Shown here: positions 58,761 to 64,000 of the stretch, piece after piece
Layout of the letters: every line of letters starts with the position of its first letter
Position numbering within the stretch: the stretch's first letter is position 1
NCBI RefSeq assembly: GCF_028621895.1
Contig: NZ_CP117520.1
Span: 2,232,001-2,296,000 of the forward strand
Direction of reading: 5' to 3'
Source of the DNA: Acinetobacter sp. GSS19
GTDB lineage: Bacteria; Pseudomonadota; Gammaproteobacteria; Pseudomonadales; Moraxellaceae
Length of the DNA stretch: 64,000 nucleotides
Notes under the pieces: model-generated
The model's database searches: none
What the model was told of the DNA's origin: nothing
What the model saw: only the letters and a program-made list of their open reading frames with translations
Program-made: the position numbers and the translations under genes

Positions 58761-58778
58761 ACCCTAAGCCACTCAGGA

Positions 58779-59546
58779 TTAAAACAGGAAAGAAACGCCT
58801 AGGCCACCATGGTAATCCGGTCGCTCACCACTGAGTGAAACACCAACACTGGCATCCAGCTGTGCACGGTCGTTTAAGGCATACATCACGCCCGACGCCA
58901 AGGATGTCTCATTGGGTTGGCTTTCTGCCTTACGATAAACAAATTCAGAAAACCCAGACCAATTCTCGGCAATCTTGTATTGAATGCTCGGAACCGCAGT
59001 GACAGCCCATTCTCGATCCTGCATTTCATAACGCATGGTCATCGCGGTCGTGATCAAATCACTATAACGATAAGCAAGTGCTGAGCTTAAGCTATAAATA
59101 TCATCCTTCGCAGAGAAACCAGGATTACCAGTAGCGAGTTGAACCTGAGCCAGCACAGCCATCGTAAGCTGCTCATCTTTCAGGTTAATGGCTTTCTTCA
59201 CCCCGATACTGACATCGCCCAGACCATCGGTTTCCCGGGTTTGTCCAGCAGATTTGGTTTTCGTCCAGCTTGGCCCCTGCCAGCCTAGCTGTAGCTCGGT
59301 ATCCTCATTCAGACCACTGCGTAACAGCATATTACCATTCAGACTCAGTGTTCTGACTTTCAAACCATCCACATACTGTTCATCATAGGTCGCTGAAGGC
59401 AAACCTTGTTCCCACGCCACATGGCCAACCGGCGTAATGCCAGTGCCAAAACCGCTCCCCGGACGGTCAAATGAAAATTCGGCAGCCCATGTGCCCATAC
59501 TGAGGCTTGCCATCATCAATAACGTGGTTGTTTGCATGATTTTCAT
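58779..59546 (-). CDS. Outer-membrane transporter-like protein (phenol MetA-pathway family)
   Basis: 255-residue secreted beta-barrel: signal peptide ending S-M-G-T-W-A-A, then F-D-R-P-G-S-G-F-G-T-G-I-T-P-V-G-H-V-A-W-E-Q, D-G-L-G-D-V-S-I-G-V-K and a final L-G-V-S-F-L-F. It matches what I know of the MetA-pathway outer-membrane family (PF13557). Substrate unknown. ATG 59546 with GAG 7 bases upstream is preferred over 59558. First gene of a pair with dsbD. Confidence 0.78.
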   Translation of the reverse strand: MKIMQTTTLLMMASLSMGTWAAEFSFDRPGSGFGTGITPVGHVAWEQGLPSATYDEQYVDGLKVRTLSLNGNMLLRSGLNEDTELQLGWQGPSWTKTKSAGQTRETDGLGDVSIGVKKAINLKDEQLTMAVLAQVQLATGNPGFSAKDDIYSLSSALAYRYSDLITTAMTMRYEMQDREWAVTAVPSIQYKIAENWSGFSEFVYRKAESQPNETSLASGVMYALNDRAQLDASVGVSLSGERPDYHGGLGVSFLF

Positions 59547-59562
59547 GTCATTTCTCAATTTT

Positions 59563-60102
59563 TTACGCTAGTTCTTTCGACATCTTGGCGCCACGACTGC
59601 GCAACAACTGCAAAGTTTCTTTTTCTTCAGGTAGTGCCTCTGACCAGTCAATTTCATCAAATTCACAGTCAAAAAACAAATCGCTAATTGATGATAAAAT
59701 AGTCAATCCATCTTCATCTTTACTGTTTGGATCTACCTGTTCATCCAGCAAACGCTTTACAGCCGGCACACAGGCCGCACTTGCCGCATCCCAGAGTGGA
59801 CCATAGAGCTCTTCCGCATCCCATAAATGCAGGTTAGCCTTGGCCTGAATCAAGGCATCCAGAATCTCTAGATGAACCTGTAAAGCCTCTTGTTTCTGCT
59901 GCTCAGTCATCGGCTCGGCCTGATAGGCTTCACTGACCAACTCCCACCACTGAAATAATCCATCACACGCCACGGAAATGGGTGGGCCCTTTTCTGGATC
60001 AATAAAATTCGGATCCAGACCATCCGCCAGTAGCTTTTGAACCTGTGGCAAATTCAGTTCTTCTATCGCTTGTACTAAAAGCTGTTGTTGTGCAGTTAAC
60101 AT
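59563..60102 (-). CDS. Ankyrin-repeat-like cytoplasmic protein
   Basis: 179-residue acidic soluble protein. Two ankyrin-like units are visible: V-Q-A-I-E-E-L-N-L-P-Q-V-Q-K-L-L-A-D-G-L-D-P-N near the N-terminus and A-A-S-A-A-C-V-P-A-V-K-R-L-L-D-E-Q-V-D-P-N later, with a Trp- and Glu-rich insert between. No signal peptide. The ATG at 60102 has GAGA upstream; 60114 is an alternative. Only 16 bases separate it from the downstream barrel gene start, so it may be the first gene of that operon. Function unknown, probably protein binding. Confidence 0.75.
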   Translation of the reverse strand: MLTAQQQLLVQAIEELNLPQVQKLLADGLDPNFIDPEKGPPISVACDGLFQWWELVSEAYQAEPMTEQQKQEALQVHLEILDALIQAKANLHLWDAEELYGPLWDAASAACVPAVKRLLDEQVDPNSKDEDGLTILSSISDLFFDCEFDEIDWSEALPEEKETLQLLRSRGAKMSKELA

Positions 60103-60189
60103 GCGATCTCTCATTTGTCGGTTTGTCTTATTATGCCGAATAATGTCCGATTTGTTTTAAGGAAATGTTGTCGAGGTGATATTCAGGCA

Positions 60190-60217
60190 TAAAAAAAGCC
60201 CCGTAGGGCTTTTTTTA
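60190..60217 (-). terminator. Terminator of the hibernation factor gene
   Basis: AGCCC (60197-60201), loop CGTA, GGGCT (60206-60210), flanked by A7 and T7; works in both directions. Confidence 0.88.
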
Positions 60218-60224
60218 CAGAAGC

Positions 60225-60584
60225 TTAGGCTTCTTCTTCATCGTTGTCGATCAGCTCAGGAGCTGCACCGCGCGGATCATCAATTTTTTCAAATAAGTGT
60301 TCAAGGCTACGGCCTAATTTATCCATGGCACCATGGAAAGCGATGTCGACATTTTTCGCTTTGTGATTAACAGCTACAGGTTTTAAACCTTTAGGACGTG
60401 CTTCAATCATGCAACGGATATCATCATCTCCGCCTTTGTCCCCATTTTCATCGCTAAAATGTACAGAAAAGTGAGTAATACGTTCCGCATGACGTTGAAA
60501 TTCTTGGCCAAGTTCTGCACGCACATAACTAATTAAACGTTCATTATTCTGAATATTTTTGTCGGTACGGATTTCAATGTTCAT
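60225..60584 (-). CDS. hpf: HPF/RaiA-family ribosome hibernation factor
   Basis: 119-residue protein with the S30AE fold (M-N-I-E-I-R-T-D-K-N-I, V-R-A-E-L-G, C-M-I-E-A-R-P, D-I-A-F-H-G-A-M-D-K-L-G-R-S-L-E-H-L). An acidic tail ends D-N-D-E-E-E-A. Such proteins bind the 30S decoding site in stationary phase. It lacks the C-terminal dimerisation domain of long HPF. The ATG at 60584 has AGGAT 6 bases upstream. A 20-bp palindrome lies 50 bases before the start. Whether it is HPF or RaiA/YfiA in role cannot be told. Confidence 0.82.
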   Translation of the reverse strand: MNIEIRTDKNIQNNERLISYVRAELGQEFQRHAERITHFSVHFSDENGDKGGDDDIRCMIEARPKGLKPVAVNHKAKNVDIAFHGAMDKLGRSLEHLFEKIDDPRGAAPELIDNDEEEA

Positions 60585-60632
60585 AATATCATCCTCTTTC
60601 TGGATCTTTTTGTGCAAAACTTTTGTTATTTA

Positions 60633-60652
60633 CGCTTGTCAGATGACAAGCG
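60633..60652. promoter_or_regulatory. 20-bp palindrome upstream of the hibernation factor gene
   Basis: CGCTTGTCA and TGACAAGCG with a GA centre. The arms match perfectly over 9 bases. No U run follows on either strand, so an operator is more likely than a terminator. Confidence 0.45.
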
Positions 60653-61018
60653 GTTGTTCCCTTGAGGGATCGGTTAAATTGAATTGGGGCTTTGCTCTCC
60701 TCACTCAATTCAGGACGGTGCATGTAATCGTTTTACTGTCCTTATGTCTTCAATATCAGGCCATCCGCAAAAATATGCAAGGGGGTTTTTAAAAAAAATA
60801 TTTGAACCCTAGCAGAGTACTAAGACTTAAAAATGACAGGCTAAAAAACTGATCAAAAGATATTCATTTATTTACAATTATTCACATTTTTAGTACCAAA
60901 TTTACAGCTCCACAATCTGCAAAACAGCACATTTTTTTGATCTTTTGGTCAAATTTCACTTTATTTCCAGCCGATAATCTGTATGCTTGTTACGCTTTTT
61001 TGGCCGGAGAGATTCTTA
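60653..61018. other. Spacer before the Tsx-like gene
   Basis: About 365 AT-rich bases. A loose inverted repeat TTTGATC...GGTCAAA (about 60937-60954) lies 65 bases before the Tsx-like start and may be part of its promoter control. No gene is supported; a 77-codon open frame over 60559-60792 runs antisense to the hpf start. Confidence 0.4.
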
Positions 61019-61741
61019 ATGAAATTTACACAATCGGTAATCGCAGGTGCACTTCTAAGTAGTGCAAGCTGGGCTCAAGCACAACCAGTTTGGCAGGATT
61101 TTAGTGTTACAGGTCTATATGGTGAAAACTACGAGCTGATTGCACGTGAGGATCAGCAAACCACGGTAACCCTGGAATATGCAGCAAAACTTAACTATGG
61201 TGATGTGTTTGCTTTTCTGGATCGTACCGATAATGATGTCAGTGGCAAAGAAAGCTATTTTGAGGTTTCACCACGATTAAGTTTGAGTGAGGTTTCCGGT
61301 CAGAAACTGGCAATTGGCCCGATTAAAGATGTGTTAATTTCAACCACTTGGGAAAGTGGTGAGGGATTCGATAATTATTTGTATGGTATCGGTCTGGACT
61401 TGGCGGTGCCTTATTTTCAATATGCCAGTCTGAATTTCTACCGGGCCAAAAATGACAGCACCAAAGATGATTACCAGCTCACCTTCACTTATGGTGTGCC
61501 GTTTAAACTGGCCAATGAAGAATTTTTGGTGGATGGTTTTCTCGACTGGTCCACGGCTGAAAAAAATAGCCATGCCAGCGAACTGAACTGGACCACACAA
61601 TACAAGTGGAATCTCGGCCAACACATCGCGCCTGGCACACGACTTTACCTTGGGGTAGAGCACTCGTTGTGGAACAATAAATACGGTATTGCCAATGCCA
61701 AAGAAAATAACGTGAGTGCTTTGCTGAAATATCACTTTTAA
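61019..61741 (+). CDS. Tsx-like nucleoside-specific outer-membrane channel
   Basis: 240-residue outer-membrane barrel with a signal peptide ending S-W-A-Q-A. Typical text: D-F-S-V-T-G-L-Y-G, G-D-V-F-A-F-L-D-R-T-D, F-E-V-S-P-R-L-S-L, W-E-S-G-E-G-F-D-N-Y-L-Y-G-I-G-L-D and final L-L-K-Y-H-F. This matches the Tsx channel family for nucleosides or deoxynucleosides. The ATG at 61019 with GGAGAG upstream is preferred over an in-frame ATG at 60983. Transcribed alone, terminator downstream. Confidence 0.85.
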   Translation: MKFTQSVIAGALLSSASWAQAQPVWQDFSVTGLYGENYELIAREDQQTTVTLEYAAKLNYGDVFAFLDRTDNDVSGKESYFEVSPRLSLSEVSGQKLAIGPIKDVLISTTWESGEGFDNYLYGIGLDLAVPYFQYASLNFYRAKNDSTKDDYQLTFTYGVPFKLANEEFLVDGFLDWSTAEKNSHASELNWTTQYKWNLGQHIAPGTRLYLGVEHSLWNNKYGIANAKENNVSALLKYHF

Positions 61742-61762
61742 TCTGTGAAACTCCCTCTTTTT

Positions 61763-61792
61763 CAAAAGCAAGACCCAAGTCTTGCTTTTTTT
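61763..61792 (+). terminator. Terminator of the Tsx-like gene
   Basis: AAAGCAAGAC (61765-61774), loop CCAA, GTCTTGCTTT (61779-61788), with T7; A run on the other side allows use by the convergent gene. Confidence 0.9.
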
Positions 61793-61812
61793 ACCCCCAT
61801 TCTGATGAGGTT

Positions 61813-62319
61813 CTAGCAAAAGATCGCCGGCAAAGTGTTCTGGTTGTGCAGGCTAACCACGGCATAATGCTGCTCAAACGATACCCGATAAAAATTCTGT
61901 AGCTGAGTAAAACTAAGTACCAACCCTGCCTGTTCCTGTTCGGGTGCCTGCCCCCAAGCTTCTGAGAGAAGTTTGGCTTGTTGCAGATATTGCGGATGAT
62001 AACAGCGCTGAAACTGTTCAATGCTGATCTCATCCAAGGCCTGAGAAATCTCGGCTACCTGATGTACCAGATTATAATGTGCACTGAGGTCAGGCTGTTG
62101 TACGTTGCGAAAAGGAAACTGCGCCACCAAGGCATAATGCAGGCAGCTTGTCGCGATCAGCTGAGCTTGAGTGAGTAAAATCTCCAGGATCGGGGCACGA
62201 TGCTGCAGGTCGAGTTTGGCCTGAATGCCACTCGCCTGTGCAATGTCCTGCTCATTCTGTGCTTGACTAGATAACAGCAATAAATCCTCAGCACGAATGG
62301 CCAATAATTGAGTATTCAT
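61813..62319 (-). CDS. Hypothetical helical protein
   Basis: 168-residue soluble protein, mainly predicted helix, rich in Gln, Leu and Ala, with no signal peptide, no transmembrane segment and no motif I recognise. Four Cys are scattered, one at the very C-terminus (A-I-F-C). It sits between the convergent Tsx-like gene and the divergent ompW. The ribosome site (GAG 10 bases upstream) is weak. The length of the clean frame and coding-like composition support a real gene. Confidence 0.6.
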   Translation of the reverse strand: MNTQLLAIRAEDLLLLSSQAQNEQDIAQASGIQAKLDLQHRAPILEILLTQAQLIATSCLHYALVAQFPFRNVQQPDLSAHYNLVHQVAEISQALDEISIEQFQRCYHPQYLQQAKLLSEAWGQAPEQEQAGLVLSFTQLQNFYRVSFEQHYAVVSLHNQNTLPAIFC

Positions 62320-62652
62320 GCGGCAAGCTCTTCTGCTCCTTGACCCGTTTAGCTTACAGCGAGTTTGTGCAAAAAAACGGCTATAATTCTGTAATTACTG
62401 CCTGCAGATTGTAATAACACGTGTCTACGATCACCCTGCTCATCGCTGTCCTGTTTTCAGCAAAACATGAAATTATCTCCTGAGAAGCGTTCAGCATTTA
62501 CTGAAATTTCATTACAGGCACAATTTTAAATAAAATCAAACCATTGATTTAATTTAAAATAATAAATTGGCATGTTTTTTGATTAACTCCATCTGCACTT
62601 ACAAGGAAACGTCTGTTGGGATAACAGATGTCGTATGCATATGGAGTTTTAC
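62320..62652 (+). other. ompW promoter region and leader
   Basis: 333 AT-rich bases. A small hairpin (CGTCTGTT 62610-62617, AACAGATG 62623-62630, one G-U pair) lies just before the ompW ribosome site GGAG, so it may affect translation. A palindrome-like ATCAAACCATTGAT is near 62536-62549. No gene seen. Confidence 0.4.
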
Positions 62653-63252
62653 ATGAAAAAATTTGCACTACTCGGCCTAGGGCTTTGCTGTATCGGTTCA
62701 ACCCATGCAGGTTTTGAGCTGGACCGCTTTCAGACGCGTTTTGGTCTTACCCAGATTGAACCGAAAAATAATCCAGGCAATCTTGATGATGGCACACGTA
62801 CCAACGTATCCAATGCCTATGCCCTGACAACTGATTTTGTCTATTTCCTAACCCCAAATCTGGCGGTTGATTTATTGGTCGGTAGCGCACCAAAACATAA
62901 TATTTATGGAGATGGGCAGAAGATCGGCAATACCAAGTACATTCCGCCAACGCTCAGCCTGCAATACAACTTTAACCCGCAAGGCCAGTGGAACCCATAT
63001 GTGGGGTTGGGGGTAAATTATACCTATTACTTTGATGAAAACTTGCTGAATGGTCAAAAGCTCGATGTGTCGAATTCCACCGGCGTCGCCGCGACTATCG
63101 GGATGGACTATAAACTGAATGAACATTTCAGCTTGGGAACCGATATCCGTTATGTCGATGTAAACTCTGATGTAAAAATTAACGGAGTCAAAGTCGGTAA
63201 TGTGGATGTCAATCCGATGCTCTACAGCTTAACGTTGGGTTATAAATTCTAA
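62653..63252 (+). CDS. ompW: OmpW-family outer-membrane protein
   Basis: 199-residue eight-strand barrel. Signal peptide MKKFALLGLGLCCIGSTHA, then the OmpW pattern T-R-F-G-L-T-Q-I-E-P, F-V-Y-F-L-T-P-N-L-A-V-D-L-L, N-P-Y-V-G-L-G-V-N-Y-T-Y-Y-F and final L-G-Y-K-F. OmpW proteins carry small hydrophobic molecules. The ATG at 62653 with GGAG 7 bases upstream is chosen over ATG 62635. Convergent with parE. Confidence 0.92.
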   Translation: MKKFALLGLGLCCIGSTHAGFELDRFQTRFGLTQIEPKNNPGNLDDGTRTNVSNAYALTTDFVYFLTPNLAVDLLVGSAPKHNIYGDGQKIGNTKYIPPTLSLQYNFNPQGQWNPYVGLGVNYTYYFDENLLNGQKLDVSNSTGVAATIGMDYKLNEHFSLGTDIRYVDVNSDVKINGVKVGNVDVNPMLYSLTLGYKF

Positions 63253-63271
63253 ATATCCCGCTCTCTCGAAG

Positions 63272-63297
63272 AAAAACCCGCAATTGCGGGTTTTTTA
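63272..63297. terminator. Bidirectional terminator between ompW and parE
   Basis: AAAAACCCGC (63272-63281), loop AATT, GCGGGTTTTT (63286-63295). Confidence 0.92.
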
Positions 63298-63308
63298 ACG
63301 AATGGAAT

Positions 63309-64000
63309 TTAAATCACAATATCCGCCAGATTGCCTTTCTGTTCCAACCATTGCTTACGGTCAGCAGAACGTTTCTTGGCCAGCAATTTATCCAGTAGCC
63401 CTGCAGTAAAATGACTGTCATCCAGATCCAGCTGTACCAGACGGCGGGTGTTCGGATCCATGGTAGTTTCACGCAACTGGCTGGCATTCATTTCACCCAA
63501 ACCTTTAAAGCGGGTAATTTGTGGATTCTTAGTTTTGACTTTTGCCAAAATCTGTTCCAGCTCCGCTTCATCCAGTGCATAGTGCACATCCTTACCAGCA
63601 TCAATCCGGAACAAGGGAGGCATCGCCACATACAGATGCCCCTCTTCCACCAATGCCGGAAAATGTTTGACGAACAAGGCACACAGCAAGGTGGCAATGT
63701 GCAAACCATCTGAGTCGGCATCAGCCAGAATACAGATCTTGCCATAACGCAGTTCCGACAGGTCATCACTGCCCGGATCGACGCCAATCGCAATGGCAAT
63801 ATCATGCACTTCCTGAGAGGCCAACACCTCATCGGATGACACTTCCCAAGTGTTTAAAATCTTACCGCGAATCGGCATGATGGCCTGGAAGTTCTTATCC
63901 CGTGCCTGCTTGGCACTCCCCCCTGCAGAATCCCCCTCGACAATAAACAGCTCGGATTCTTCGCGGGTCTGGCCGACACAGTCAGCCAGTTTTCCCGGTA
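63309..64000 (-). CDS. parE: DNA topoisomerase IV subunit B, C-terminal part (5' end outside window)
   Basis: Reading on the minus strand from the window edge gives G-K-L-A-D-C-V-G-Q-T, E-G-D-S-A-G-G-S-A-K-Q-A-R (TOPRIM Glu), M-P-I-R-G-K-I-L-N, then D-A-D-S-D-G-L-H-I (TOPRIM Asp pair) and F-K-G-L-G-E-M-N. The end reads W-L-E-Q-K-G-N-L-A-D-I-V-I, which fits ParE and not GyrB, whose tail is longer. It decatenates chromosomes with ParC. The open frame continues beyond base 64000. Confidence 0.93.
   Translation of the reverse strand, partial: PGKLADCVGQTREESELFIVEGDSAGGSAKQARDKNFQAIMPIRGKILNTWEVSSDEVLASQEVHDIAIAIGVDPGSDDLSELRYGKICILADADSDGLHIATLLCALFVKHFPALVEEGHLYVAMPPLFRIDAGKDVHYALDEAELEQILAKVKTKNPQITRFKGLGEMNASQLRETTMDPNTRRLVQLDLDDSHFTAGLLDKLLAKKRSADRKQWLEQKGNLADIVI

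Noticed and set aside
60559..60792. 77-codon open frame on the plus strand antisense to the hpf start
   Set aside because: No ribosome site, overlaps the hpf leader and palindrome, no protein-like pattern.

Overview
The window looks like chromosomal DNA of an Acinetobacter-type gammaproteobacterium (Moraxellaceae). This rests on gene content and order: murG-murC-ddl-ftsQ-ftsA-ftsZ-lpxC followed by dciA and an M23 peptidase, aceE-aceF without lpd, a three-member family of small outer-membrane barrels typical of the genus, and AT-rich spacers with strong hairpin-plus-T terminators. I see no insertion sequence, prophage, CRISPR array, tRNA or rRNA. Both edges cut genes: the end of uvrA on the left and the C-terminal part of parE on the right.

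Layout. 1-3.5 kb: uvrA end, a long AT-rich spacer with a possible minus-strand small RNA, an outer-membrane barrel gene and an ion-channel-like protein. 3.6-15.8 kb: an acetate island with acetate permease actP and yjcH, the transporter-fused sensor kinase and its LuxR-type regulator (CrbS/CrbR type), and acetyl-CoA synthetase acs. A dimethylsulfone/sulfonate sulfur-scavenging set (FMN reductase, sfnG, sfnB) lies inside it. 16-23.9 kb: DUF805 protein, MscS channel, rsmE-waaA, an ArsR regulator with an Old Yellow Enzyme behind a striking palindromic operator, a diguanylate cyclase, and prfB with its programmed +1 frameshift. 24-31.4 kb: two more barrel paralogues in tandem, recJ-pdxH-glmM, guaB. 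31.5-33.8 kb: a decayed MBL-fold pseudogene beside an intact paralogue, and a GDT1/TMEM165-type transporter under a yybP-ykoY (manganese) riboswitch. 33.9-48.3 kb: pyruvate dehydrogenase E2/E1, M23 peptidase, dciA, lpxC and the division/cell-wall cluster. 48.7-64 kb: gshB, three poorly characterised small genes, pyrE, exonuclease III, a probable CsrA-binding small RNA, an Spx/ArsC-like protein, esterase, azoreductase, dsbD, an ankyrin-like protein, a hibernation factor, Tsx- and OmpW-type outer-membrane proteins, and parE.

How they fit together. The acetate genes form a plausible sense-transport-activate circuit. Pyruvate dehydrogenase supplies the acetyl-CoA that acs makes from acetate. The murC/murG/ddl/fts block builds the wall and septum, lpxC and waaA make the lipid A-Kdo core, and glmM feeds UDP-GlcNAc to both. 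The most interesting unexplained element is at 53.8-54.1 kb: an intergenic transcript candidate with nine GGA motifs, a GGA-bearing terminator loop, and an 18-bp TGTAA-N8-TTACA palindrome upstream. Together these resemble a GacA-controlled RsmY/CsrB-type RNA. All family names come from reading motifs by eye; no database search was run.
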